64,000 nucleotides of DNA from Prorocentrum cordatum (taxonomy: Eukaryota; Sar; Dinophyceae; Prorocentrales; Prorocentraceae). Made by a program: the position numbers and the translations under genes. This document shows positions 1-10,490 of the stretch, one piece after another; the stretch's first letter is position 1, and every line of letters starts with the position of its first letter. The notes under the pieces are model-generated. The model was not told the DNA's origin. It searched no databases and worked only from the letters and a program-made list of their open reading frames with translations. The stretch spans positions 17,501 to 81,500 of the forward strand of contig CAUYUJ010020613.1 in the NCBI GenBank assembly GCA_963575745.1, in the 5' to 3' direction.

Positions 1-154
1 GAGATGTGTGAGCCCCCACGGTCAGGTAGTTGCTGCGGCCTACGGGACTGTGCCCCTTGAGTCCTCGCCGCGCCAGACGGCGTGCGACGGGAAACAAATT
101 CGCGATCCACATGTTGACTCAGGTAGCGGTGGCGCCCGTCCAGGTTCATTGTGA

Positions 155-982
155 TTGCAAGGGCACGGTTCAGATCCTGCTCCAGGGCCCAGGTGCTGGG
201 TCGGGTTCGGACAACCACATGCCCACATGTGGGCTCCTTTTTTGGGCCTCGAGGCCCACAAGACGAAGCCCCACTGCACAATGACAGATGTCGGTAACGG
301 AGAGACCACGCTTTGGGAACAACCTGGGAACGACGCGGCGGACGAGTTTGTTAAGCAGGGCGGCCTCCTGCACGGAGTTAAGGAAGACATGTTCCACCTT
401 TGGCGAGCGCTCACGGAGTTGTGTCGTGAGGCTGCCCAGTGGACGGGGGAGGTTCGTTCGTGGCTGGGGGACGGTGTGGTCGGGCGGGATCACGACGACC
501 TGGGAGAGCTCCAGGAGGCGCCTGGCGAGGCTGTGGAAGCCCATCCTGAGCAGCCCCCCCCAGGGCCTCCCGACTCGCAACCTCCGTTCCTTGCTCGCCC
601 AGCCGACGGCTGGGACGACTTCGCAGACATGGGCTGCACTTTCAACAGCCACCCTCTGCTGCATGCGCGGGCCACGGCGCGCGACGGGCGAGAAGATGGC
701 CGAGCGCTGGCTTTTCGTTGCGCCTGCGGGGCTTCTTCCACGGGCTTCAAGCCTGCTGGGGACACTGCTGCGGCCCTGCCTCCGGGAGAGCGCGGCGGGC
801 TCCGGTGTGCAGGGCCCGCGCCGACGTCTCGGAGCGAGGCAGCGGTCGTCGTAGACGGCTGGGGTGAAGGGGCCATTGTCTTGGACTTGCCGCTCGGCGT
901 GCCGGCCGAAGTTTCTGACGCAGGTTTCTGCCCCCGGCGGGTCTGCCCGGCGTGCACGCTCGGGGAGCGCTCTGACCCCTGA
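155..982 (+). pseudogene. Retroelement C-terminal fragment (RNase H tail plus Cys-containing region)
   Basis: One open frame of 275 codons. Around residues 59-71 it reads GNDAADEFVKQG-like, which resembles the final RNase H motif (N-x-x-AD) seen in retroelement polyproteins, followed by a helical stretch (ELCREAAQWTGEV) typical of the region after RNase H. Near residues 185-195 a CACG pair lies in a stretch resembling the short Cys motifs that end many dinoflagellate non-LTR polyproteins. The earlier catalytic Asp and Glu of RNase H are not present, so this is a 5'-truncated or decayed piece. No partner reverse transcriptase lies directly upstream because the window begins here. The opposite strand is also open for 397 codons, which is ordinary for such GC-rich DNA and carries no recognisable motif. 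The assignment is by pattern only. Confidence 0.4.
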
Positions 983-1290
983 GCCGCCCACCCCGTCCTT
1001 GCTTTCCCTCGGCCGCGTCCCTCCTCCCGCCTCCTCCTGCCTGGTGCCACGATTCGCTCCAGCGTCCTCCACGTTGGAGCCTCTCATCGCCAGCGCAGTC
1101 GCCCTTTGCCTGGCCGCCGACTCCGCAGAAGACGTCTGCCCCGCGTGGCCCGTCGGACCCGTGCCTGGCCCTGGCTTCCCGTCGCCGGGGCGGATCCCGG
1201 GGCCCCCCGTCGGCCTCGCTCTGGGGGGTCCCCTCCCCCGTGTGCGGGAGCCGCGGGGGCTGCTTCCGTTGCTGGGCCTATGTCGGGCGC
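983..1290. other. GC-rich spacer, no recognised gene
   Basis: High-GC sequence between the RNase H fragment and the first foldback element. Open frames here have no recognisable motif. Confidence 0.5.
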
Positions 1291-1459
1291 GTCCCCCTAC
1301 AGGGGGCTTCTCGACGAAAAAAATAAAACATACCCCCAAAAGACCCCCCAAGGGACAAAACATATTTTAAGAAATAGTCCCCGTACTATGTTTGGAGTAC
1401 GGTTTGATTACTTTGGGGGTATTTTTTTATGGTTCGTCGAGAGTCCCCCTGCAGGGGGG
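1291..1459. repeat. Foldback element 1 (inverted repeat)
   Basis: Arms at 1291-1342 and 1411-1459 are imperfect reverse complements of about 50 bp. Each runs from a CCCCCTNCAGGGGG palindrome through TCTCGACGAA to an A-rich part and ACCCCCAAAAG. The loop of about 70 bp contains a small hairpin (CCGTAC...GTACGG, 1381-1402). No open frame spans it. It resembles a non-autonomous foldback or MITE-like insertion; no target duplication was identified. Confidence 0.75.
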
Positions 1460-1687
1460 CAGGCCCGACCTAAATGCTGGGTCGAGGGCGTGCGCCCCTC
1501 GGGCTCTGGCTTCGCGGGGGGGCCGGCCTCCCTTCTTCGGTGCCGGCAGTGGCGAGGCCCCTTGGCGCAGAGGGCGCCCCTTCGGTGCAGGCCGTGGCGA
1601 GGCCCCTCTCTGCGCAGAGGGCGCAGAGGGCGTTCGGCTGTCCTCGAGGGGTCAGGGGGAGATCTGGGCTAGGGAAACAAAAAGTGG

Positions 1688-1850
1688 CATAAACATAAAA
1701 ACTCGGAGGTCCGCGCGAATTTCTCGGATCGGCGCTGGGCCCCCCCGGCGGCGCCTCCGGCGCCGCCCCTGGCGCGCTCCGCGCGCCAGGGAGGGGGGTC
1801 CAGCGCCGATACGAGAAATCCGCGCGGACCTCCGAGTTTTTATGTTTATG
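1688..1850. repeat. Foldback element 2 (nearly perfect hairpin)
   Basis: Arms 1688-1745 and 1793-1850 are almost perfect reverse complements of about 57 bp, starting CATAAACATAAAAACTCGG and ending with the complement. The central 48 bp is itself made of smaller GC palindromes (GGCGCCTCCGGCGCC and CTGGCGCGCTCCGCGCGCCAG-like). The whole segment can fold end to end as a single hairpin. Its AT-rich tips and GC-rich core match a foldback or MITE structure more than a transcription terminator. Confidence 0.85.
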
Positions 1851-3744
1851 TCTTTTTTTGTTCCCCTATGGGCTAGGCCTCCACGAACTGCCTTCCGGTT
1901 TCTGCCTCACCTCGTCGCTCCATTCGTTTCCCCATCCTTCTTGGCTTCCTCGTCTCTCGCCCATCCCTCCTTCCTCCTCCGCCTCGTCGATGAGAAGGGT
2001 GCGGAATAGGCTTTCTCCCTTCTATGTCTTCGCCCTCATCCTCCATCCCTGCTCATCCCAAGATCTGACTCGGAGGGCCAGGTTGTGGCACTCCCAAGAT
2101 CTGATGAGGCAGGCCAGGTTGTGGCATCCACGAGATGTTCGGCCACCCTGGACCACCATGCGAAGATGGAGGAGGGATGTTGTTTCCTTGTGCTTCCTTC
2201 AGTCTCTTACTCGAGCCACATCGGCCACACGGAACAACTGTTGGGGAACAAACCGCATGCAGGCGTAGTGCCACACCGCATTTGGATTGATCCCTCCATT
2301 CAGGCTCACGCAGGCGTAGGGTCGCGCCGCATACCCCTGGGAGGCGCAAGCTTGACTACGCCACCCTGCTTCTGGCTCCTGCGTTCGACAGTGCACCTCG
2401 ATTCTACCACGGACACTTGAGGCCAAGCTCCCAGCTGGTCACACTGGACTCTTGAGGTCAACCTCCCCCTGGCCACTGAACATTTGAGGCCAAGCCCCTG
2501 GCCAGCCAGGCCGGACACTTGAGGCCAAATTCTCCGGCCGGTCAGGCTGGGCATTTGAGGCCGCCCCCCGTATCCTGACTGGCTTCCTCGGGCGCCAGGG
2601 ATCGGCTTCAGAAACACAGAGGCGAGAGCCACGGACTCCAGGGGTTTAAATGTAGCCCTCCAGGGGTTCAAATGTCGAGCCGCGTACAGTAAACTAGTTT
2701 GCTCACGTGATCTGGGCTCGTGACCCCAATCCCCTATTCCGCAGCTCGAAATAGACGTTAGGAATCCCGAGGCCGAGCGCTACGGACTCGCGGAGTTCAC
2801 ATGTGGCCCTTAGCCAGTCGATTCAATCGGATCGACTACACTCCGAATCTGACGTGTGCCTGCATCTAAGGGTATTGACCCCCCTCATACGTTGCCTCAC
2901 GCTCAGTCCGCGATTCGACAGGATCGCCAACCCCCCCGCATCAGTCAGATGCCCGGGGGGTCGCCACTTTCATTTCATTTCGAGGAAAGCACACTTCCAC
3001 AGTTCGATTGGGTCGGTGCCCTCGTGCTGTACATGCAACCTTCATCCTGGGGCAGGGAATCTCCATGACCCCATTGTGCTTCTCATAGTGGTGTCCGTCA
3101 CTGTGGTGGTACGGCCTAGTGGGAGGACAGAGGAGGGGGCAAAAAAGAGCCACACTTTCTTGGCGTTGGGTTGCCAGGCAAGCTCCATTCAAGAGACATC
3201 TGCCAGCGGCGAGGCAGCAATCCGCACCAGCGTGGGGCTAATCGGGGCAAGCGAAAGGCAAATTGTCCAGCGCGCAAGAGAGAAAGGCAAAGACGAGGGC
3301 GGTCGCGCGAGGGGCCGCTCAGACGTGGAAGAGTTCCGCGGTGAGCGGGCCGGAGCGGCCAGCCAGGGCAACAGGAACCACGGCAGCAGCGAGGGCCAGA
3401 GCCAGGGCGCATCCGCGGGCGCTGCCAGGCCCCCCCTCCGTTACAGGGGGCCCATGGCTTTGTGCTGCGAGCCAGCCCCCACTTGGGCGAACTCCGCCTC
3501 TCGGCCGCCATCGTCGCGGCTCGAGGGTCCTGTGGTGCACTCCGTCGGTCGCAGTGCTTCGAATGGCATTCACGGTCTTAGCGCGCATGCTTCACAGTCG
3601 CGGAGCGGCCCTTCGCCGGGAGGGATTAAGACAGTGGGGTCCAGGACAGAGGGGCAAACGACCCACGCTTCGTTGGCTCTCTGTTGCGATCCAAACCCAA
3701 ATTAGGTGGCTTCGCTACGCTGCTCATGTAGGTAACCAGTAACC
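1851..3744. other. No recognised gene; short degenerate tandem repeats
   Basis: Contains a two-copy repeat of CCAAGATCTGA...CAGGTTGTGGCA (about 2059-2130) and about four degenerate copies of a 40-46 bp unit built on GGACACTTGAGGCCAA (2404-2560). Open frames up to 300 codons occur on both strands but show no family motif. A - strand frame near 3370-3440 has a signal-peptide-like Ala/Leu/Val run, which is not enough to call a gene. Confidence 0.5.
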
Positions 3745-4185
3745 ATGCTCCTTCTCTCAAGGGGCACGGTTTCGCTCTATGCTCCGTATCGGTGCAGAAC
3801 GCATTTCGCGTCTATCGTGAAGAAGGCTTGGAGCCTAGGAGTTCGCTACGGCGAGATGATGCAGCGCGAAGACGACAATATCTTCGGAGTGTCGGGCACC
3901 ACCGTTCACAGCGCCCACAACTATGGCCTCCACGCGGATGACCTTGACGCCATAGAAGAAAGGGTGCATGCCGACCATGCTCGGTGCCAGCCCGCACGTG
4001 CACGCGCAGCAACCGTCTTCACGGGTGATTCCAACTTCTCCCAGAGGCCGGGCGTCCACATCCGCTCGCCGAAGGTCGACCGCGACGTTTTCCGTTCGCC
4101 GACGCCTACCACCACGCGCGCGCGGACCACGCCACGCGAAGATGGGGCGAGATTCTGGCACGACTTCGCGGAGGTCCATGATGAC

Positions 4186-4381
4186 TCTCCCACGCACTGC
4201 GTGGCAGAAGGTCTAGCCGGACCCAGTGCCAGCCGCATCGTCCGCATCTCTGCTCCCCCGCCGTCTTGGCTGGCAGTTCGGTGGCCCTGGGGCGCGCGCC
4301 TGCTCTCCCACGCACTGCGTGCCAGCCGCATCGACCGCATCTCTGCTCCCCCGCCGGCCTGGCTGGCAGTTCGGTGGCACC
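4186..4381 (+). repeat. Tandem duplication inside the endonuclease end
   Basis: The segment CTCTCCCACGCACTGCGTG through GGCTGGCAGTTCGGTGGC occurs at about 4186-4304 and again at 4305-4381. The first copy contains an extra 25 bp. The duplicated peptide is the SRIxRISAPPPxWLAV end of the endonuclease domain. Confidence 0.75.
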
Positions 4382-4518
4382 GCGGGTAGCGCGCCGGCTC
4401 TCCGACCCGGGCGACCCGTTTTTGGGCAAGGGCATCTCGGAGCGCGCCCGCGTGCAGGGGGGCAGCCGCGCGCCAGCCTGCCCTGATCACAGCTGCAAGC
4501 GCCCCGCTTACGGGGCGT

Positions 4519-4696
4519 GGGAACGACCACAGCCACTGCTTTTCTTCTGCCGCCGCCTTCCAGCCAGCAGATGCAGAGCAGTGCCTGTGCTCATGTTCGT
4601 TGAGCTCGGCACCGGGGGAGTGACCACAGCCACTGCTTCTTTGTCGGCCGGCTGGAAGGTGGCGCAAGCAAGGAGCAGTGGCTGTGGTAATTTTCC
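4519..4696. repeat. Foldback element 3, inserted in the decayed retrotransposon
   Basis: Arms 4521-4565 and 4651-4694 are inverted copies of ACCACAGCCACTGCT...CCTTCCAGCC. A third copy of the ACCACAGCCACTGCTTC core lies at 4621-4640. It interrupts the coding line between the endonuclease and the RT, so it inserted after, or took part in, the decay of the host element. Confidence 0.7.
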
Positions 4697-5517
4697 AGTC
4701 CCGCACCACTTTCGCCAACTTCCTGAACAGCCTGACTGACTCGGAACCCGGATGGGAGTCCTGCGAGCGTGCCCGCTGCAGAGAGCTCGCGCGGGAAGCT
4801 CCGCGTGCCGCCCGCAACTATTTGTTGGGGCAGCGGGCCCCCTCCGCGCCGAACGAGCTCATCGCGTTCCGCTCCATGGCGAGAGCGGTCTGGAGGAGCG
4901 ACGCGAAGCTCGCTGTGACGCTCCATGACACAGACTCTCTCGCTCGCGAACATGTCCGCCTCTGTCCTGGACGAGTGGGCCCACTTGGCGCAGTTGCCAT
5001 CTCGTCGAGCTTTCGCCGCGCGCCGGCCATATGGCAACAACCGACGTGCTGAAGCTATTCAGCGCCGAACTGAAGCCGCTGACGAGGGACGAGCTGCCGG
5101 CCTGCACCAGACTCGAAAAGCGGAAGCACGGCAAGCGCAGCTGTGGGCCCCAACCAAGCGCCGCATGATCCCCCAGGCCGTCGTCCACGACAGGCGCGAC
5201 CTCCATGACCAGTTCGACATCCTCGGGCGCAACCGCCAGCGCTGGGGCGGCGCGTTCCCAGACAATCTCGCGCGCGGCGACCTGCGCCAGAGGTGCCTCG
5301 CAGCGCCGCGCCGCGCCGCGCCGAGCGCGACGTTTCAGATGGCCATCGGGTCTGCGAGCCGCGCTGCCCCTGGCCCAGACGGACTTGCCCATGCGCCCTT
5401 GGCGCGCATCCTGCGCCATGCGCTTTCTGCAAGAAGTACGACGCGCATTATTTCGTAGGTTCCCTGGCGCCGACTCGGTGGAGTGCAGAGTCGACATGGT
5501 CTCCGCTCGGCGCGCCC

Positions 5518-5601
5518 TCCCCCCTCCTCCTCCTCCTCCTCCTCCTCCTCCTCCTCCTCCTCCTCCTCCTCCTCCTCCTCCTCCTCCTCCTCCTCCTCCT
5601 C

Positions 5602-5634
<33 letters not shown>
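5518..5634 (+). repeat. (TCC)n microsatellite inside the reverse transcriptase region
   Basis: About 37 uninterrupted CTC units followed by a C run. It falls between the APGPDGL motif and the NDSIQAPIPEGEE stretch of the RT. Its length keeps a frame open on both sides, so it may have expanded from a shorter coding repeat. Confidence 0.9.
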
Positions 5635-5635
<1 letters not shown>

Positions 5636-7682
5636 GCAGGCTTCAACGATTCCATCCAGGCGCCAATCCCCGAAGGCGAGGAGGCGAACGGCGCTGTCGC
5701 GGCGCGACGCGCAGTGGACCGACTGCGCCCGACACCGTTCAGGAGCGCGGGCCCCGAGGTCCTCGCGGCCGGCTGCGACCGCGAGAGCCTCGCCACCGTG
5801 GAGAGAGCGCGCAGGGGCGCCGGCGTGGCTTCCTTGGTGGGCGCCAGCTTACTGCCAACATCGCGCAGATGCACGCCATGGCAAGAGCAATGAGCTGGCC
5901 TGCCGCCGCCAACCAGCCCGAGCGCAGCAGAACGATGATGGTTGGCAGCGCCATTGTCGCCGCCCTCCCGTCGCTGATCCAGACCGGGCTATGGAATGCT
6001 GCCAGTGCAGCTGGTCTTGACGGCGGCCTCCTGAACGTGCTGAAGGCCTCCTACGACGCGCCGCGTAACTGCGCCTCGCTCAAGGGCGACCTGCGCGGCG
6101 CGTTCTTCGTCTCCGCGGGCGTTGCACAAGGCTGCCCGCTCAGTGACGCGACGTGGCGCATCGGGCTCAACCCGATCCTGATCCGCTTCGAGAAGGCCGT
6201 CGGAGTGCACCGCCTCGACCCGTGCGCCGACGACGTCGGGGCGATCGTGGAGAGTGGCATTCTCCAGGGCATTGCCCGCGCTGCGTTCCGTAGCGCATAG
6301 GTGCTCATTGGACTTCGCCTCAGTTTCAAGAAGTGCGTCGGTGTACCGCTGCGTGGCAAGTTCGACTACTCCATGATTGAAGAATTCCAGGTGTGACTCG
6401 GCACAGTCCAGAGGGAGTGGGCCGCGTTCGCCATCGCCGACGGCGCCGCGCGCCAGGCGCGATGCTCGGCACCGCGATCGCGGGCGAGCGCTGGCCCCTC
6501 CCGCTCGCGAAGTTCAGGCGTCGGGTCGTCGAGCTTGCTGGCGTTGGCGCTCCCGCCTCGACCTCAATGCGCGCGCAGGTCCTTTGTCGTCTCTTTGCCC
6601 AGCTTCTCGCCCAGTTCGACGCTATCTGCGTCGAGGTCTTCAGGGGCGTCGAGCACTGGGCAATCCACGAAGCGCTGCATCTTCGTGGAAACTGGATCTA
6701 GAGCCGTGTACTTAGGCCTTTCGTGCTGGCCGCACCTGAGCATTCCATCGATGGGGCTGTTGGTCGCGTCAGCTCTCATGCCAGCGGTGCTGGAGTCGGT
6801 GCCGCAGAGGCAAGGTTGGCTTCGACATCTTCGCGGCGTTGCCGAGCGCGAAGGAGAACTGGCAGCCCTGCTGATTGCCGCCGAAGACGGGTCACCCTCG
6901 TTTTGAAAATCGCACGCGATCGCGCGCGTCCTCGACACAGCCGTCGTTTCCGCTTTTCTAGCGAACGAGATAATGAATCCAATCTCCGCCCAAGCCTTGA
7001 TCGAGCCAGGGAAGGCGCGCGGTGCCGTGGCGGCCGCAGCGAGTGAGGGATTGCTTGTTAGCCGTGTCCGAGTGCGGCGTGCCGTTGCACGCGCCATGCG
7101 TCCTCTCCGGTTCCCCGATGCTCTCCGCGCGCGCCAGATTACGTGGACGCCGCGAGCGGAGCTCGAGGCGCTTGAGTTCGAAAGTGCCCGGGGCGCGCTC
7201 AAAGAGAACGTCGCCCCGAGCGCGCCAGCAGTGCAGAGCGCTGTGGTCAAGACACATGTCGGAGCGTGGACCACTTTGCACAGGCCCCCGAAGCCCGCGC
7301 CCCGAGCAGCTCGACAACCAAAGCCACTACTGCCACAGTGGCCTGCTCTGGGAACTCATCTCGCCAGCTGGCCCAGACCCGCTGCTCGCTGAGCCCTGGC
7401 CTTCTCGGCTCGGACTCCGCCCTGTCAGGCTGAATGATAAAACGCTCACGCGAATCGTTTTCCTGTATCGCGCGTAAGGTTACCGCCGCGATTTCCACAG
7501 CGCGGGACGCGGAAGCATAGGCGACGCCTGCGCGGACTTGACAGCCTTCGTGTCCGCGCGCATGCAGCTGGCGCTCGCCACGCTTCGCGCCAGATCCGTA
7601 CAGATGCGTCGCCGCCGCCCCCGTGCGCATGCCACATCGAGTAAATTGAAATAGACCCTGGACGGCCCTTCTGGCGCACGAG

Positions 7683-7772
7683 GCTTCTTCCTCATCCTCC
7701 TCCTATTCCTCCTATTCCTCCTCCTCCTCCTCCGCTTGCTCCTCCTCCTCCTCCTCCTCCTCCTCCTCCTCA
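7683..7772 (+). repeat. TCC-rich microsatellite after the retrotransposon 3' end
   Basis: Imperfect TCC/TCCTATTCC repeats begin about 30 bp after the last recognisable codon of the decayed element. Confidence 0.85.
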
Positions 7773-8024
7773 CATCCCAACTACATCGTTCGCTCCGTTT
7801 CCTTTCATGCTTCCCCTTCCACCAAGGGCCGCTCAGACGGGCTGGAAACGTTTTTCAAGACATTGACGGTCGACCGTCCATCAGCTTCCTAGTCCCTCCC
7901 CCTTGACCCGTCGAATCTGAGCGCTGCATTTTGGGTGGGGCCGGCTGCGAAGCAGCCCGGCCCCCTTCACTTGCTGCTCGCAGCTCGGCAGCCCGCCGCC
8001 GTGTTGGCACTTCCTGGGGAGGGA
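7773..8024. other. Unassigned spacer
   Basis: No motif recognised; it leads into a GGA tract. Confidence 0.4.
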
Positions 8025-8155
8025 GAGGAGGAGGAGGAAGAGGAAGAGGAGGAGGACGAGGAGGACGAGGACGAGGACGAGGACGAGGAGGGGGAGGAGG
8101 AAGAGGAGGAAAAGAAGGAGGAGGAGGAGAAGGAGGATGAGGAGGAAGAGGAGGA
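8025..8155 (+). repeat. GGA/GAC-rich purine tract ending at a gap
   Basis: Imperfect GAGGAGGA and GACGAG repeats run directly into an N block, so their true length is unknown. Confidence 0.9.
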
Positions 8156-8255
8156 NNNNNNNNNNNNNNNNNNNNNNNNNNNNNNNNNNNNNNNNNNNNN
8201 NNNNNNNNNNNNNNNNNNNNNNNNNNNNNNNNNNNNNNNNNNNNNNNNNNNNNNN
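8156..8255. other. Assembly gap (100 N)
   Basis: Exactly 100 N, the usual fixed-size scaffold gap; real size unknown. Confidence 0.95.
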
Positions 8256-8261
8256 TAAAAT

Positions 8262-8640
8262 GAATGTGCGCGGCGCTAAAAAAAGGCGATGTCCACATTT
8301 TGAATAGGAACTGCCCTCAATCCGTGAAACCCTGGTGCATTTTTCTAAACCAAACGTGCGCGGCGCTAATGCGAGAATCACATTTTGAAAACCACCCGCC
8401 TTCAATCCGTGAAACTCTTGCAAATGTTTAAAATGAATGTGCGCGGCGCAAAAAGGCGAGAGCCACGTTTTGAGAACGACCCGCCCTCAATGAGTGAAGC
8501 TCTGGTCATTTTTGTTAAACCGAATGTGCGCGGCGCCAAGGCGATAACCACATTTTGAAAGAGCCACATGTTGACAACGATCCGCTCTCCATCTGTGAAG
8601 CTGTTGCCAATGTTTAAGCTTCAGGGTCGTAAATGGTGAG
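8262..8640. repeat. Satellite family S, locus 1 (about 83-90 bp unit, four copies)
   Basis: The motif GTGCGCGGCGC begins at 8266, 8356, 8439 and 8526. Each is followed by a GCGAGAGCCACATTTTGA-like block, CCCGCCCTCAAT and GTGAAGCTCTTG-like text. The same unit recurs at 23288-23445 and 23828-24380. Confidence 0.85.
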
Positions 8641-8722
8641 GAGTTCTCACGCGGAACACCTGGCCCGCCCTACAAACTGGCCTCGGAGTGTGACAGGGGG
8701 AAGTGGTTTATAAGGGAAAGGA

Positions 8723-9270
8723 ATGGGGGAGGAGGAGAAATGGGAGGAGGAGGACGACGAGGAGGACGAGGATGCGGAGGAGGATGAAGAGCAATGGAGG
8801 AGGAGAAGGAGGAGGAGGAGGAGGAGGAGGAGGGAGGAGCCGAGGGGAGGAGGAGGAGGAGGAGGACGAAGAGGAGGAGGAGGAGGAGGGGACGGAGGAG
8901 GAGGGATGAGGAGGAGGAGGGGAGGAGGAGGAGGAGGAGAGAAAGATGGAGGAGGAAAGAGGAGGAGGGATGGAAGCGGAGGAGCAGGAGAGGAGGAGGA
9001 GGAGGAGGAAGAGGAAAGAGGAGGAGGAGGAGTGGAGGAGGAGGAGGAGGAGAGGAGGAGGAGAGGTCGAGGCGGAAGCGCAGGAGATAGTAGGGAGGAG
9101 GAGGAGAGGAAGGAGGAGGCGGAGATGAGGAGGAGGAGGAAATCGAGAAGGACGAGGAGGAGGGAGGAGGCGGCGGAGGAGGAGGAGGGGAGGAGGGAAG
9201 GAGTGGGTAGGAGGAGGAGGCGGAAGGAAGAGGAGTAGAGGAGGAGGGAGGTGGAGGAGGTGGAGGAGGA
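8723..9270 (+). repeat. Long GGA-rich purine tract
   Basis: About 550 bp of imperfect GGA repeats with almost no pyrimidine. Frames through it give only Glu, Gly or Arg runs. A TCC-rich counterpart lies at 9450-9640, so the two could pair as an inverted repeat around 9271-9449, which carries loose ACT/AAT repeats. Confidence 0.9.
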
Positions 9271-9449
9271 GGACGATTGGTAATAGTGATAATAATGATA
9301 GTGATACTACGACGACTCATAATAATAGCATTAGTACACATACGACTACGAACACTAAGACTGATACTTATACTAACACTCCCGCCTTTGCCTCCCGGAA
9401 GTGGAATGCTGGCTGACCCTTCTTGGTTAGAAGGGTAGGCTTTCTTTCT

Positions 9450-9640
9450 ACCTCCTCTACCTCCTCTGCCTCCTCTGCCTCTTCTGCAACATCTCCTCCT
9501 CCCTCCTCCTCCTCCTCCTCCTCCCCTCCTCCTCCATTTCCTCCTCCTCCTCCTCCATCCTCCTCCTCCTCCCTCCTCCTCCCTCCTCCTCCTCCTCCTC
9601 CTCCTTCTTCTCCTCCTCCTCCCCTGCCTGTCTCGTCCTC
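9450..9640 (+). repeat. TCC-rich pyrimidine tract
   Basis: Imperfect TCC repeats, opposite in strand bias to 8723-9270. A shorter one follows at 9798-9840. Confidence 0.9.
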
Positions 9641-10490
9641 GCCCCCTCCCGAATTCGGCCATACGGAGTCCCAAGACCGGGTCCGCAGAAGGCTGGTCGT
9701 CGGCGCTGAGTGGGGCCACGGGTCGAGGTTATCGGTCAACTTGTCCAGGCTGCTTGGGGGCCGCGGGGCCCAGCCTCGACCTTCGGCGTGTGCATCCCTC
9801 CTCCTCCTCCTCCTCCTCCATCCTTTCCCTCCTCCTCGGCGGTGAACTAGTTGCGCCTCCAGGCCACGCTCCACCTCCATCCTGCCCCGAATTGGTAGCT
9901 TCGATGCTAGCGGTTGCACGGGCAATGCGCCGAGGTGCTTGCAGCCGTTGTCGGCCGACCCTGGGTCGCTTTAGCCATCCAGGCTCGTCCTTCCCAGCCG
10001 CGTAGTGCATTTACATGCTTGCCAGGGGCTTCTGCGCCCGCTTCCGAGTCCAGTATGTATAGTTGGCGAGTGCGTGCGCCCATCATGTGTTGTCCCCTCC
10101 TGTTGCCTCCCTCCCTCCCTTCCTTCTCTTGTTTCTTCCGCTGCGGCTTGTCAGGAATCTGGGATATGTTCCGACACTTTGCCAGTTTGGTGTTGCCGAG
10201 TGCCAGTTTATACAAATGATCGTTCGGATCATGGGAGCATGCGCTCACAACGCTATACTACATCAATCCCTTCTTCCTCCTCCTCCTTGTTTGGGCCGCA
10301 TGGCCTCGCACTGTCTTTCTCGCTCGTGGCTGTCCCAGCCGTTCTGCGTGTCCCGTCGCACGGCCTTTGGTTCGGACCAAGGAGCCGCAAGGATGGTGGC
10401 TCTGTCGGCGACCGTGGCCTTGGGAACTCAGCGGGCCCTCTAGAGATCCCTGTGATAAAAGTAGTACTAGCACTAACAACATACTATTAC
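9641..10490. other. No recognised gene
   Basis: Mixed-composition sequence with frames up to 183 codons but no family motif. It ends at the constant left end of the first modular repeat. Confidence 0.45.

Larger units (their letters stand above)
3745..7653 (+). pseudogene. Decayed non-LTR retrotransposon (endonuclease, reverse transcriptase, C-terminal region)
   Basis: Successive frames on + carry pieces of one non-LTR polyprotein in order. About 3870-4260 is an APE-type endonuclease: HNYGL, then the GDSNF catalytic motif (usually GDFNF), then HDDSPTH and a SRIDRIS-like end. About 5350-5405 has APGPDGL, the RT entry motif. About 5810-5880 has RGFLGGRQLTAN. About 6120-6150 has the QGCPLS motif, and about 6215-6235 has CADDVGA, carrying the two catalytic aspartates. 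About 6480-6680 is the post-RT thumb region. About 7240-7480 has a HYCHSGLLWELI-like tail and 7540-7650 a basic C terminus. Frameshifts (near 5810 and 7000-7250), stops (6298-6300, 7476-7478), a foldback insertion and a TCC tract show it is dead. It belongs to a different lineage from the pair at 50-57 kb. Confidence 0.75.

Noticed and set aside
170-1363. 397-codon Arg/Pro-rich frame on -
   Set aside because: Shadow of the retroelement fragment on + in high-GC DNA; no recognisable motif.
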